Shown: in pieces, positions 22,855-32,183 of the stretch
How the letters are laid out: every line of letters begins with the position of its first letter
Position numbering within the stretch: the first letter of the stretch is position 1
Assembly: GCA_963793005.1 (NCBI GenBank)
Contig: CAWBYP010000002.1
Location: 1,178,001-1,242,000 of the forward strand
DNA length: 64,000 bases
Origin: RPQJ01 sp963793005
Lineage (GTDB): Bacteria; Pseudomonadota; Gammaproteobacteria; Steroidobacterales; Steroidobacteraceae
Direction of reading: 5' to 3'
Translations under genes and position numbers: made by a program
The notes under the pieces: model-generated
Databases searched by the model: none
What the model saw: the letters and a program-made list of their open reading frames with translations, nothing else
Told to the model about the DNA's origin: nothing

Positions 22855-23521
22855 CGTTCGCGAGCCGGTAGCCGACACCGTGGATGGTGTGCAGCAGGCG
22901 CGGCAGGTCAGGCGGATCGATGGCCTGGCGCAGCACGTGTATGTGCGCCCGCAACGCCGCATCCGACGCGGGCGGCGCCTCGCCCCACAGCAGTTCCACC
23001 AGTTGTTCGCGCGATACGACACCGGGCGCAGTTCGCATCAGCATTTCCAGGATGCGAAGTCCCGACGGCGTCAGGCTGCGCCTGGTGTCCCCGCGGCGCA
23101 CGGACAGCGTGTCCACGTCGAGCACCAGGTCGGCCACGCTGAGCGGGCCGCCGCTCGCTCGTCCACGCCTGGCAATTGCCGACAGGCGAGCGGCGAGCTC
23201 CTTCAGGGAGAATGGCTTGCGCATGTAGTCGTCCGCGCCCGCCTCAAACCCGGCCAGCACGTCCGATTCGAGGTCGCGGGCCGTGAGCATGAGGACCGGT
23301 GTGGCCAGGCGGGCTTCCGTGCGCAGACGCCGGCAGACTTCCAGCCCGCTCATGCCGGGAAGCCCCACGTCGAGCACGATGACGTCGTACCGGTTCCTGG
23401 AGCACAGCTGGATAGCAATCGATCCATCGGCCGCGTAGTCCACCTGGTGCCCGACGGACTCCAGGAATTCACCCAGGTTCGCAGCGAGGTCCCGATCGTC
23501 CTCGACCAGCAAGATGATCAT
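22838..23521 (-). CDS. OmpR/PhoB-family response regulator
   Basis: 227 residues. The receiver domain has the acidic pocket VEDDRD, phosphoacceptor Asp in VLDVGLPG, Thr in LTARD and Lys in RKPFSL. The C-terminal winged helix (about 130-225) ends GVGYRLAND. It overlaps and precedes its kinase. The direct repeats at 21545-21571 are a plausible target. It begins with an ATG 48 bp before the end of the downstream NmrA gene on the same strand. Confidence 0.92.
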   Translation of the reverse strand: MIILLVEDDRDLAANLGEFLESVGHQVDYAADGSIAIQLCSRNRYDVIVLDVGLPGMSGLEVCRRLRTEARLATPVLMLTARDLESDVLAGFEAGADDYMRKPFSLKELAARLSAIARRGRASGGPLSVADLVLDVDTLSVRRGDTRRSLTPSGLRILEMLMRTAPGVVSREQLVELLWGEAPPASDAALRAHIHVLRQAIDPPDLPRLLHTIHGVGYRLANDADPR

Positions 23522-23569
23522 GGGCGAAGTCTAGCGCGCCGGGCAGCCGCTTGGCCGCCTCGGTGGCCC

Positions 23570-24520
23570 TCACCCGGGCGGAATTCGAGTCGCGTTTTCC
23601 TTGAGCCAGGAGTCGAAGGTCTGCAGCGCCGGATTCAGCGAGTGCGAGAACTCCACACTGCGTGCTGCGCAGAACTCGTCGCTGAAGTCCTGGTTGAACT
23701 GGAACATGTTGCCCAGGTCGTCGGCGCCCGGGAATCCAAAGCCGCGAAACACGGCCGGCGTAACCGGGTCATGACGCACCTCCTCGCCCAGCGCTTCGGA
23801 AAGCATGGCCGCCATTTCCGCCCCGGTGAGGTGCTGCCCCGCGATTCCGACCGTGCGGCCGGTGAGTTCCGCACCGCGGCGGAAAATTCCGTGGGCACAA
23901 CGGCCGATGTCCTCGGCGGCGATGCCCGGTAGCTTCCGGTCGCCCATCGGCAGTACGAAGGCGAGCTTCCCGTCCGCGCCGCGCTTCGGGCCCATGCCGA
24001 AATGAACCAGGTTGTCCCAGTAGAACGAGGTCAGCAGGAAGGTCGTTGGCACTCCCGAGTCGCGGAACGCCTGGTCGCCCTCGCCCTTGGCGTCGAAGTG
24101 AGGAACCTTGTAGCGTCCCATCAGCGTCGGCATGCGATTGTCATCAAGTGGAATCCAGCGGCGTGAATCCTCCAGCGTGGACCAGACGACGTGCCGGACA
24201 CCTGCATCGCGCGCCGCACCCGCCATGGCGTGGGCCTCCGCAATCTCCTTCTCGGGCGAAAAATGCGCCCAGAAGAACGTGACGCAGTAGGCTCCATGCA
24301 CGCCATCGAATGCGCGGCGCAGGCTCGCCGCGTCGTCGATGTCCGCGGCGACCACCTCGGCACCCGCGTCTGCCAGGGCCTTTGCCGCGGTCGAGCCAGT
24401 GTCCCGGGTAATCGCCCGGACCGCGAAAGGTCCGTCCGTATCGGCCAGGATCGAGCGCACGAGCCCTCCGCCCTGGGCGCCCGTTGCCCCGACAACGGCA
24501 ATGATCTTTCTGGCTGTCAT
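23570..24520 (-). CDS. NmrA-family NAD(P)-binding protein
   Basis: 316 residues. The N-terminal dinucleotide motif is VVGATGAQGGGLVRSIL (GxxGxxG), with AITRD after the second strand. This is the NmrA/HSCARG branch of atypical short-chain dehydrogenases, which often sense NADP redox state rather than act as enzymes; no Tyr-x3-Lys catalytic pair is evident. The ATG at 24520 is preceded by GAGGAGAAGACC, a good ribosome-binding site. The open frame continues far upstream but without homology. Function here is not known. Confidence 0.85.
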   Translation of the reverse strand: MTARKIIAVVGATGAQGGGLVRSILADTDGPFAVRAITRDTGSTAAKALADAGAEVVAADIDDAASLRRAFDGVHGAYCVTFFWAHFSPEKEIAEAHAMAGAARDAGVRHVVWSTLEDSRRWIPLDDNRMPTLMGRYKVPHFDAKGEGDQAFRDSGVPTTFLLTSFYWDNLVHFGMGPKRGADGKLAFVLPMGDRKLPGIAAEDIGRCAHGIFRRGAELTGRTVGIAGQHLTGAEMAAMLSEALGEEVRHDPVTPAVFRGFGFPGADDLGNMFQFNQDFSDEFCAARSVEFSHSLNPALQTFDSWLKENATRIPPG

Positions 24521-24606
24521 GGTCTTCTCCTCGCTGAATATACATTTCTCGCTTGCGCTGCCGCACCAGCACGCCAGGCTCCTGGCCTCGGGCGGCAGCC
24601 TGCCCG

Positions 24607-25374
24607 TCAGTCCCTGATCGCGTCGAGCACCGGCTGGTGCAAGCGGCCGTTGGTCGCGAGCACGTCCCGGCCGTCGATCCCGAAGCTGCCGCCGTCCAGG
24701 CTGGTAAATCGACCGCCCGCCGCCTCGACGATCACTGCGCATGCGCCGACGTCGAGGACGTTCACGTCTGACTCGACGACCGCGTCGATCCGGCCCGACG
24801 CGAGCAGGTGGTAATGCAGGAAGTCGCCGTAGCCACGGATCCGGCTGAGCCTGCCGACCAGCCGGCCGAAGGCAGGCCACTGTGGACCGGTCGCCAGCGT
24901 CTTGAGGTTGCCGGTCGAGAGCGCCGCGGCTTCGATCTCGCCTACGTTGCTCACGCGTATCGGCTCGTCGTTCAGCCACGCGCCGACGCCGATTTCGGCG
25001 AAGGCCAGCTCGCCGTAGACCGGCGCCGAGGACACGCCAACGATCAATTTGCCCTTGTGCATCAGCGCGATCTGCGTCGAGAACATCGGGTACTCACGGA
25101 CGAATGCCTTGGTCCCGTCGATCGGGTCCACGATCCAGACGTATTCGGCATCGAGCCCGCTCGACCCTGTCTCCTCTCCGTAGAAGCCGTGCTGCGGGAA
25201 CTTCGCAGCCAGGATCGCGCGGATGGTCTTCTCGGTCTCGACGTCTGCTTCCGTCACCGGGGACTTGTCGGCCTTGATCGTGATCGCCAGGTTCGACTGG
25301 TAGTAGTGGCGAACCACGTCAGCCGCCGCGTGCGCGGCCTCTAGGGCGGCGGCAAGGTGGATGGAATGAGTCAT
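24607..25374 (-). CDS. Inositol-monophosphatase-family phosphatase, probably histidinol-phosphatase HisN
   Basis: 255 residues with the metal-binding motifs of the family: GEETG (about residue 69), WIVDPIDGTKAF (about 80-91) and the C-terminal ESDVNVLDVGA. The short size and the KADKSPVTEADVETE opening fit the HisN branch (histidinol phosphate to histidinol) better than SuhB or CysQ. No other histidine gene is nearby, so the substrate is inferred only. It lies upstream of the NmrA gene on the same strand and is divergent from the cobalamin riboswitch. Confidence 0.78.
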   Translation of the reverse strand: MTHSIHLAAALEAAHAAADVVRHYYQSNLAITIKADKSPVTEADVETEKTIRAILAAKFPQHGFYGEETGSSGLDAEYVWIVDPIDGTKAFVREYPMFSTQIALMHKGKLIVGVSSAPVYGELAFAEIGVGAWLNDEPIRVSNVGEIEAAALSTGNLKTLATGPQWPAFGRLVGRLSRIRGYGDFLHYHLLASGRIDAVVESDVNVLDVGACAVIVEAAGGRFTSLDGGSFGIDGRDVLATNGRLHQPVLDAIRD

Positions 25375-25581
25375 CTTTCAGCCCCGGGGATTGGAGGTAG
25401 CGGCCATGGAGTCGGAAGCGACCCGATTATCGCCGTTTTGAATACGGCGCGTCCCGGCGGCCCAGGCACCCCCGCGCCAGGACTGCGCGCTTTCGCGCTT
25501 TTGCCCAGAGATTCCCCTCCCTGCGCACCAGTTCCCCCGGGCCCGGACATTCCACGCTTGACCCGGCTGCACTCGCTCCTT

Positions 25582-25790
25582 AAGGTGCCCGCACCTGTAG
25601 GTGATCCCGCGCTTAATGGCGCGGGAGTACGGGAAGCCGGTCAGATTCCGGCGCTGCCCCCGCAACGGTAGTCGAGTCGAGCCCGCATCAGCCGGACGGA
25701 ATATCCGGCACCCACTGCGCAACGCGCGGGAAGGGGATGCAGGCGGGACCTGAGGAGGTCCACTCGAAAGCCCGGAGACCGGCCTGCCGG
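25582..25790 (+). promoter_or_regulatory. Cobalamin riboswitch upstream of btuB
   Basis: Diagnostic conserved pieces appear in order: AGGTGCCCGCACCTGTAGGT, then GGGAAGCCGGT, CCGGCGCTGCCCCCGCAACG, and the closing AGCCCGGAGACCGGCC. This is the AdoCbl/B12 aptamer (Rfam RF00174 type). It ends about 115 nt before the btuB start, and a G-rich run before the start codon may be the ribosome-binding site it masks. It should lower btuB and pduO expression when cobalamin is plentiful. Borders are approximate. Confidence 0.93.
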
Positions 25791-25904
25791 ACGAGTCCAG
25801 CTTCGCGGAGGGCGAACGGCCGGGATTGCGCCGTCCGCGCCCCCGACCCACTCCCCCACGATGCTGGCCAGCAACTGTCCCTGCGGGCGTGCATGGGGGT
25901 TCGG

Positions 25905-27839
25905 ATGATGCGTCGATTTTTCATTTCGCTGCGCATTCCAGTGAGGCTGGCATGCGGGGCGCTGGTCGCCGCTGCGCCTGTCGCTGTAGCGGCAGCCGCC
26001 GGCGGAGAACTGGCTGACGAAGAACTCGTCGTCACCGCCACGCGAATGCCACTGCCAGAAAGCGAAGTGCTCGCGTCCACAGTCCTGGTCAGCCGCGACG
26101 CGATCGAGCTGAGCGGCGCGACCGATCCTGGTGACATCCTGAGGTTTCACGCAGGCCTGGACCTGGGGCGCAACGGTGGCCCCGGGCAGACCACCGCGGT
26201 ATTCATCCGCGGCGCCAACAGCAACCAGACGCTGGTGATGGTGGACGGCATACGAATCAACCCCGGGACGATCGGGCTGGCCGCCCTGCAGAGCATCAAC
26301 CCGTCGTTGATCGAGCGCATCGAGGTGGTCAAAGGCCCTCGATCGGCCCTGTGGGGCACGGACGCGATCGGTGGCGTGATCAACGTTATCACGCGCCGCG
26401 AGGCGGCCGACCGATGGACGGCCGAAGCCGGTTACGGCGCCTACGACACCGAGCAGGCCAGCCTCAACGGCGGCATGTCGATTGGTACCGCTCAACTCGG
26501 CCTCGGTGTGGCCTGGATCGACAGCCAGGGCTTCCCGACGCGCAGCGACGACGACGTCGATCGCGGCTTTCACAACCTGAGCGGCACGGCGACGCTGCGC
26601 GGCGACGTCGGTCCAGCGGACGTCGCACTGAGCTACTGGCGTGCTGCCGGCACCACCAGCTACTCGGATTATTTCCTCGCGCCCGTCGACCAGGATTTCG
26701 CCAACTCGACGATCGCGCTGCGGGTCGGCGTTCCGCTCGGCGACGCGCTGTCCGCGAATTTCACGGCGAGCCACTTCGACGACAGCATCGACCAGAACCA
26801 GTCGGCCGACTACCTGCGCACACGTCGCGACACCATCGACGCGCAAGTCGACTGGCGTATCGCGTCGCAGACCTTGAGCACCGGCGCTATGGTGACGCAG
26901 GAACGCGCCAGCAGCCGCTCGTACGGGGACCAGTTCAAGTCGGACACGAATGCAGTGAACCTCTATGTGCAGGACCAGGTGGCGGCCGGCGCCCATCGGG
27001 CACTCGCGGCGATCGGCTACACGGATCACGAGACCGCGGGCGATGCGTGGACCTGGAACCTCGAGTACGGCTACATGCTTGCCGATTCAACGCTGCTGTA
27101 CGGGCTCGGCGGCACCGGTTACCGGGTGCCGGATGCGACCGACCGATACGGCTACGGCGGCAACCCGGACCTGGTACCGGAGCGATCGTTCAACCTCGAA
27201 GCCGGCGTGCGCCACCGGCTGAGCGGCACGCAGGCCGTGTCGCTCGGATGGTTCCGCAATGAGATCGACGACCTGATCGTCTGGGCCGCCGATCCCACCG
27301 ACCCGTTCGCCGGACAACTGGAGAATGTGGACCTGGCGCGCATCGAAGGCGTCGAGGCTGCATGGGAATACGCCGCGGCCCCATGGCAGGCACGAGTCGA
27401 GGCGATACACCAGAATCCCCGTAACGTGACCACCGGCGAGCGGCTGCTGCGCCGGGCGGAGAACAGCCTGACCATCAACGCCTCGCGAAGCTTCGGCCCG
27501 GTGGACCTCGGCGTGGACCTGCTCGCGACCGGCGAGCGCAAGGATTTCGGCTACCCCGAGCCCGTGACGCTCTCGAGCTACGTGCTGCTGAACCTGACGG
27601 CGCGCTGGCACGCGACACCTGCATTGACCGTGTCGGCGCGGCTCGAGAACGCGCTCAACGAGCAGTACGAACTCGCGGACAACTTCAACACCCCGGACCG
27701 CGGCCTGTACGTGACCGTCGGTTACTCGATGGGCGCCGGCAGCCAGCCTGCCCGCATCGTCGAGCAGCGGGGCGGGGACAGTGCCGGTTCGCGCGGCGCA
27801 TACTCGGCATCAACCAGCGCGATGCGGACGGGACGATAA
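25905..27839 (+). CDS. btuB: TonB-dependent vitamin B12 receptor BtuB
   Basis: 644 residues. A signal peptide (about 1-28, ending VAAAAGG) is followed by the TonB box EELVVTATR, a plug domain (about 45-165, VFIRGANSNQTLVMVDGIR and GPRSALWGTDAIGGVINVIT) and a 22-strand-type barrel. The aptamer directly upstream fixes the substrate as a cobamide. The last clear strand ends GLYVTVGYSM, and about 34 Gly/Ser/Ala-rich residues follow, so the usual terminal aromatic residue is missing. The ATG at 25905 follows GGGGG; an in-frame ATG at 25893 is possible. The stop overlaps the pduO start (TAATG). Confidence 0.93.
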   Translation: MMRRFFISLRIPVRLACGALVAAAPVAVAAAAGGELADEELVVTATRMPLPESEVLASTVLVSRDAIELSGATDPGDILRFHAGLDLGRNGGPGQTTAVFIRGANSNQTLVMVDGIRINPGTIGLAALQSINPSLIERIEVVKGPRSALWGTDAIGGVINVITRREAADRWTAEAGYGAYDTEQASLNGGMSIGTAQLGLGVAWIDSQGFPTRSDDDVDRGFHNLSGTATLRGDVGPADVALSYWRAAGTTSYSDYFLAPVDQDFANSTIALRVGVPLGDALSANFTASHFDDSIDQNQSADYLRTRRDTIDAQVDWRIASQTLSTGAMVTQERASSRSYGDQFKSDTNAVNLYVQDQVAAGAHRALAAIGYTDHETAGDAWTWNLEYGYMLADSTLLYGLGGTGYRVPDATDRYGYGGNPDLVPERSFNLEAGVRHRLSGTQAVSLGWFRNEIDDLIVWAADPTDPFAGQLENVDLARIEGVEAAWEYAAAPWQARVEAIHQNPRNVTTGERLLRRAENSLTINASRSFGPVDLGVDLLATGERKDFGYPEPVTLSSYVLLNLTARWHATPALTVSARLENALNEQYELADNFNTPDRGLYVTVGYSMGAGSQPARIVEQRGGDSAGSRGAYSASTSAMRTGR

Positions 27840-28399
27840 TGGGACACCGGCTGAGCAGGATCTACACCCGCACCGGCGACGACGGCAGCACGGGACTCGG
27901 CGACGGCATGCGCGTGCCGAAGGAGCACCTGCGCGTCGAGGCGTACGGAACCGTGGACGAAGCGAACAGCGCGGTCGGCATGGTGCTGGCCGTGGTCGGA
28001 CTGCCGGCCGACGTCGTCGATTGCCTGACCGCCGTGCAGCATGAGCTGTTCGAACTCGGCGGCGAACTCTGCATGCCGGGCCATCGCGCGATTACAGATT
28101 CCGACGTGGAGAAGCTCGAGCAGGTGCTGGATCGGTTCAACGAGGCGCTGCCGCCGCTCAAGGAATTCATACTGCCAGGCGGTGGTCCCGCGGCCGCTGC
28201 GTGCCATCTTGCGCGAACCGTGACTCGACGCGCCGAGCGCAGGGTCTGGGCGCTGTCGCGGGTCGAGCCCGTCGCGCCCGAAGTCGCCCGCTACCTCAAT
28301 CGCCTGTCCGACCTGCTGTTCGTGGTCGCGCGCGTGCTCGCGAGGCATGAATCCGGCAGCGAAGTGCTCTGGAACCAGCGCCAGCGAGTCCAGGGCTAG
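27839..28399 (+). CDS. pduO: PduO-type cob(I)alamin adenosyltransferase
   Basis: 186 residues. It forms adenosylcobalamin from ATP and cob(I)alamin in the cytoplasm. Family motifs are YTRTGDDGSTGLGDG, VEAYGTVDEANSAVG, FILPGG, and the ATP-site RTVTRRAERR with YLNRLSDLLFVVAR. It is translationally coupled to btuB (TAATG) and so lies under the same riboswitch. Its stop TAG shares bases with the btuF stop on the other strand. Confidence 0.95.
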   Translation: MGHRLSRIYTRTGDDGSTGLGDGMRVPKEHLRVEAYGTVDEANSAVGMVLAVVGLPADVVDCLTAVQHELFELGGELCMPGHRAITDSDVEKLEQVLDRFNEALPPLKEFILPGGGPAAAACHLARTVTRRAERRVWALSRVEPVAPEVARYLNRLSDLLFVVARVLARHESGSEVLWNQRQRVQG

Positions 28400-29238
28400 C
28401 GCCCCGTCTGCCCTGGCCTTTTTGCCCTCGCGTCGTCCAGCGCCGCACAGACCTCGCGCGCGCCGTCGGCCAGCCGCGGCGTCGCGCGCGTGAGTGTGTC
28501 CGACGACATCGAATAGATCGTCCCGTCGCGCACGGCGGATATCCGGTTCCAGCGTCGCCACAGCGCCAGCGGATCGGCGATCGTGTCATCGGTGCTGAGG
28601 ATGACCTGCGGATCGCGCGCGAGCACGGCCTCGAGCGACACCGGCGGCGCGAGCTGCGGCAGTTCCGCGAACACGTTGCGCCCCCCGCACAACTCGACTA
28701 TTTCACTGATGACGTGCCTGCCGTTGACGGTGAACAGCGGCTCATCGTCGATCTCGATGAACACGCTGACCACCGGCGCCCCGGCGTGGTCGGCGCGCAG
28801 CCGCCGGACGCTGGCGTCGAAGGCGGTGGCCGACGCTTCTGCGACGGCCGAGGTGCCGGCGATCCTGCCTATCGTGCGCAGCGCTGTCGCCACGTCGGCG
28901 AGCCGATAGGTCGGGATCGAAACTACGCGCAGACCCAGTGACTCGAGCCGGGTGATCGTGTCGACAGGCGTACCGGACGGCCAGGCAAGCACCAGGTCCG
29001 GCTTGAGCGCCAGCACCCGCTCCGGATCGACGCGCCAGGCGTCGCCGACCCTGGGCAGCGCTCGCGCTGCGTCAGGGTAGTCGCTGTACTCGACCGTGCC
29101 GACCAGCGTCCCTCCGGCACCGGCCGCGTAGGCGAGCTCGGTCAGGTTCGGCGCGAGACTGATGATCCGCGGTTGCGCCGCGGGCCAGGCTGCGGTTGCG
29201 ACCAATGCCAGCGCAAACACGACCGGCCACAACCTCAC
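28396..29238 (-). CDS. btuF: Periplasmic cobalamin-binding protein BtuF
   Basis: 280 residues. A signal peptide (about 1-20) is followed by a two-lobe helical-backbone binding protein. Family pieces are RIISLAPNLTELAYAAGAG, VGTVEYSDYP and DLVLAWPSGTP. It would hand cobalamin to BtuCD. The GTG start overlaps the ampE stop (GTGA), so it is the last gene of an ampD-ampE-btuF operon. No riboswitch is visible for this operon. The start was chosen for the immediate hydrophobic signal; the open frame extends 25 codons into ampE. Confidence 0.88.
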   Translation of the reverse strand: MRLWPVVFALALVATAAWPAAQPRIISLAPNLTELAYAAGAGGTLVGTVEYSDYPDAARALPRVGDAWRVDPERVLALKPDLVLAWPSGTPVDTITRLESLGLRVVSIPTYRLADVATALRTIGRIAGTSAVAEASATAFDASVRRLRADHAGAPVVSVFIEIDDEPLFTVNGRHVISEIVELCGGRNVFAELPQLAPPVSLEAVLARDPQVILSTDDTIADPLALWRRWNRISAVRDGTIYSMSSDTLTRATPRLADGAREVCAALDDARAKRPGQTGR

Positions 29239-30140
29239 GTGGCACGACCTGCCAGCACCAGGATCGCGACGAACACAAGCCAGATCCAGACCGCGCGCGA
29301 CACGATGCGCCATGCGCCTGCCGCTGCTGCCCTGTCGAGATCACCAGGTGCCACGGAAGCAAGGCCAGCTTGCAGCGAGCCCTTGCCCACGCGCGCCAGC
29401 AGGTCCTCCGAACGGTCGAGGATTCCGGTGCCCACGCTGTCCACGGTGACGCGCCAGTTACCGAGGGCATCCTCGAAGCTGCCGGCCAGCGCATAGGCGC
29501 CAGCGGCAAGACGCGCCGGGATCCACGCCAGCATGCCGTGGAGTAACGCAAGCGCCCAGTCGAAGCTGCCACGCTCGACCGGCGCACCGCGGCGCACGGC
29601 CTCGAACGCCGCACGACGCCTCATCAGGTCGCTCACGCGGAACAGCCACGCCCCGGCCGGGCCGAGTACGACGAACCAGAACACGACACCGAAAATGCGG
29701 TTGTTGGCCTGCACGAAGATCGCTTCCTCGACCGCTTCGCGCAGGCCCGCGCCGCGTCCCGCCGCGTCGGCCTCGAGAAGTTCGGTCGCGCGCCGCGCGG
29801 CCTCGTCGCGGTCGCCGCGGTCGAGTGCGGCAAGGTAGTCCTGGACCTCGACGCGAAGGTCCCTGGGCCCGAAGGACAGCAGCAGCACAAGGACCGCAAA
29901 CGCCAGCTGTGGCAGGCCGAGCAGGTGCGAGCCAAGCAGCACGTAGGCGTAACCGACCGGTATTGCAGGCAACAGCAGCAGGAACGCAGCGACCACCACC
30001 AGCAGCCAGCCGCGCCTCCCGGCCAGCAGCTTCTCGGCCCAGTCGCAATAGCTGTCGAGCCAGCGTGGTTCCCTCAGGTGCAGCACGGTCGTGAGTCCGT
30101 ACTCGACCAGGTGTGCCAGCAGCAGTGCGATGAGGCTCAT
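29235..30140 (-). CDS. ampE: AmpE-like inner-membrane protein
   Basis: 301 residues with about four membrane segments (near 2-20, 45-85, 155-175 and the C-terminus). It has the AmpE-type central pattern LREAVEEAIFVQANNRIFGVVFW-like (written here in part), and is encoded directly after ampD with an ATGA overlap. AmpE is a proposed sensor partner of AmpD in beta-lactamase regulation; its biochemical role is unsettled. The ATG at 30140 fits the family. It is co-transcribed with btuF. Confidence 0.85.
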   Translation of the reverse strand: MSLIALLLAHLVEYGLTTVLHLREPRWLDSYCDWAEKLLAGRRGWLLVVVAAFLLLLPAIPVGYAYVLLGSHLLGLPQLAFAVLVLLLSFGPRDLRVEVQDYLAALDRGDRDEAARRATELLEADAAGRGAGLREAVEEAIFVQANNRIFGVVFWFVVLGPAGAWLFRVSDLMRRRAAFEAVRRGAPVERGSFDWALALLHGMLAWIPARLAAGAYALAGSFEDALGNWRVTVDSVGTGILDRSEDLLARVGKGSLQAGLASVAPGDLDRAAAAGAWRIVSRAVWIWLVFVAILVLAGRAT

Positions 30141-30746
30141 GCGGCCACCTCCAGCTCGTATCGCGCCAGCGCGCGGAGCAGCGGCCAGTCGAATGCGATT
30201 CCGGGATCCGATTTCCGACCCGGCGCGACGTCGCTGTGACCGGCCATCCGTTCGACGGAAAGCGTCGGATACGCCTGGCACAGCACCGCCACCAGCCGCG
30301 CCAGTGCCGAGTACTGCGCCTGCTCGTAGGCGACGCGTGTCGGTTCCCTCCAGCTCGATGCCGACGGAAAAATCGTTGCAGTGCTGGCGCCCGTGCCATG
30401 CCGATGCGCCGGCGTGCCAGGCGCGCCTGTGGAACGGCACGTACTGGACGATCTCTCCGTCACGCCGCACCAGCGCGTGTGCCGAGACCCTGAGCGATGC
30501 CACCTGCGCGAAGTAAGGGTGGGCGTCCGGCGGCAGGCTGTTGGTGAACAGCGCGTCGATCCACGGCCCCCCGAAATCACCCGGCGGCAGGCTGATGCCA
30601 TGCACGACGATCAACTCGGGCACGACGCCCGCCGGTCGATCGTCGCAGTTCGGTGAGGGCACACACCGCGCGGCGTCCAGCCATCCGGCCCGGACGTCGA
30701 GGCCGGATCCCGATCGCTCGACAGGCCTCGCCTCTGTGTGTCGCAT
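30137..30746 (-). pseudogene. ampD: 1,6-anhydro-N-acetylmuramoyl-L-alanine amidase AmpD, one frameshift
   Basis: AmpD cleaves anhydromuropeptides in the cytoplasm during wall recycling. The first about 135 codons are intact in one frame (GWLDAARCVPSPNCDD, IVVHGISLPPGDFGG, RRAWHAGASAWHG, NDFSVGIELEGTD). The rest continues in the next frame (VAYEQAQYSALARL, GHSDVAPGRKSDPG, FDW). The break is at about 30332-30341, where one extra base separates GTD from RVAYEQ; removing it restores the family length. All three zinc ligands (His in VVHG, His in GHSD, Asp in SDPG) survive on either side. It may be a real null mutation or a single sequencing error. The start is the ATG at 30746. Confidence 0.85.
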
Positions 30747-30830
30747 GCCGCAATGATGCACGCGCGATGCGGCGCCCGCCACCGCGCGAAGCCGATTAGA
30801 ATGAAGCCAATCGCCACACGCGGACACCGG

Positions 30831-32183
30831 ATGAACAACCCGAACGACCTCGCCCAGCGCGACCTGCGCGTCGTCTGGCACCCGTGCACGCAGATGAAGG
30901 ACCACGAGTGGCTGCCGATGATCCCGATCGCGCGCGGCGAGGGCGTCTGGCTGCACGGCTACGACGGTCGGCGCTATCTCGACGCGGTCAGCTCCTGGTG
31001 GGTCAACCTGTTCGGCCACTCGAACCCGCGCATCAGCTCAGCGGTGGCGACGCAGCTCGGTCGCCTCGAACACGTGATGCTGGCCGGCTTCACCCACGAG
31101 CCTGCGATCCAGCTCGCCGAGCGGCTGGTCGCGATCGCCCCGCATGGACTCAGCCGCTGCTTCTTCGCCGACAACGGATCGAGCGCGATCGAAGTGGCGC
31201 TCAAGATGAGCTTCCATTACTGGCGCAATGTCGGGCGCACCGGCAAGCGCCGGTTCATAACGCTCTCGAACAGCTACCACGGCGAGACGCTCGGCGCTCT
31301 CGCAGTCGGCCACGTCGAGCTCTACCGCGAGATCTACCAGCCGCTGCTGATGGACGTGATCACGGTGTCCTCGCCGGATGCCTACGGCCGCGAGCCGGGA
31401 CAAAGCGAAGCCGATCATGCACGGCACATTTTCGCTGTCATGGAGGAGACGCTGGCCCGGCACGCAGACGAGGTTTGTGCAGTGATCGTCGAGCCGCTGG
31501 TGCAGTGCGCGGGCGGCATGCGCATGTACGACCCCGTGTATCTCAAGCTGCTGCGCGAGGCGTGCGACCGGCACGGCGTGCACCTGATCGCCGACGAGAT
31601 CGCGGTGGGCTTCGGGCGCACGGGCACCATGTTCGCCTGCGAGCAGGCGGGTATCTCGCCAGATTTCATGTGCCTGTCGAAAGGGCTCACAGGCGGGTAC
31701 CTGCCGCTATCGGTGGTGCTGGCCGGTGAGCGCGTATACGAGGCCTTCTACGACGAGTACTCGCAGCTGCGGGCGTTCCTGCACTCGCACAGTTACACGG
31801 GCAACCCGCTTGCCTGCGCCGCGGCGCTGGCCACGCTCACTATCTTCGACGAGGACCGCGTGATCGAGCGAAATCGGGCGCTGGCCGGGCACCTGGGCGA
31901 GCGCTGCGCAGCGCTCACGGAGCTGCAGCACGTCGCCGAGGTGCGTCAGCGCGGCATGATCGTCGCGGTCGAGCTCGCCCGCGACGGCAACCGCAACACG
32001 CCCTTCGACTGGCAGGAACGCCGGGGCCTGCGCGTCTACCGCCATGCGCTCGAGCACGAGGCCCTGCTGCGGCCGATCGGCAACGTCGTGTACTTCATGC
32101 CGCCTTACGTGATCGAGCCGGACCAGATCGACGCGCTGGTCTCGACTGCGCGCTCAGGAATAGAGGTCGCAACGTGCGATTGA
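30831..32183 (+). CDS. bioA: Adenosylmethionine-8-amino-7-oxononanoate aminotransferase BioA
   Basis: 450-residue class III PLP aminotransferase of biotin synthesis, converting KAPA to DAPA with SAM as amino donor. Visible features are the N-terminal VVWHPCTQMKDH typical of BioA, SSWWVNLFGHSNP, NGSSAIEVALKM, ADEIAVGFGRTG, and the PLP lysine in CLSKGLTGGYLP (about residue 284). The ATG at 30831 is chosen; one at 30801 would add ten residues. It overlaps rsmE by 10 nt and is divergent from ampD. No other biotin gene is in the window. Confidence 0.94.
   Translation: MNNPNDLAQRDLRVVWHPCTQMKDHEWLPMIPIARGEGVWLHGYDGRRYLDAVSSWWVNLFGHSNPRISSAVATQLGRLEHVMLAGFTHEPAIQLAERLVAIAPHGLSRCFFADNGSSAIEVALKMSFHYWRNVGRTGKRRFITLSNSYHGETLGALAVGHVELYREIYQPLLMDVITVSSPDAYGREPGQSEADHARHIFAVMEETLARHADEVCAVIVEPLVQCAGGMRMYDPVYLKLLREACDRHGVHLIADEIAVGFGRTGTMFACEQAGISPDFMCLSKGLTGGYLPLSVVLAGERVYEAFYDEYSQLRAFLHSHSYTGNPLACAAALATLTIFDEDRVIERNRALAGHLGERCAALTELQHVAEVRQRGMIVAVELARDGNRNTPFDWQERRGLRVYRHALEHEALLRPIGNVVYFMPPYVIEPDQIDALVSTARSGIEVATCD

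Noticed and set aside
25641..27029. A 462-codon minus-strand frame opposite btuB and the riboswitch
   Set aside because: It would cover the conserved cobalamin aptamer and the TonB plug domain on the other strand, and no family is recognisable.
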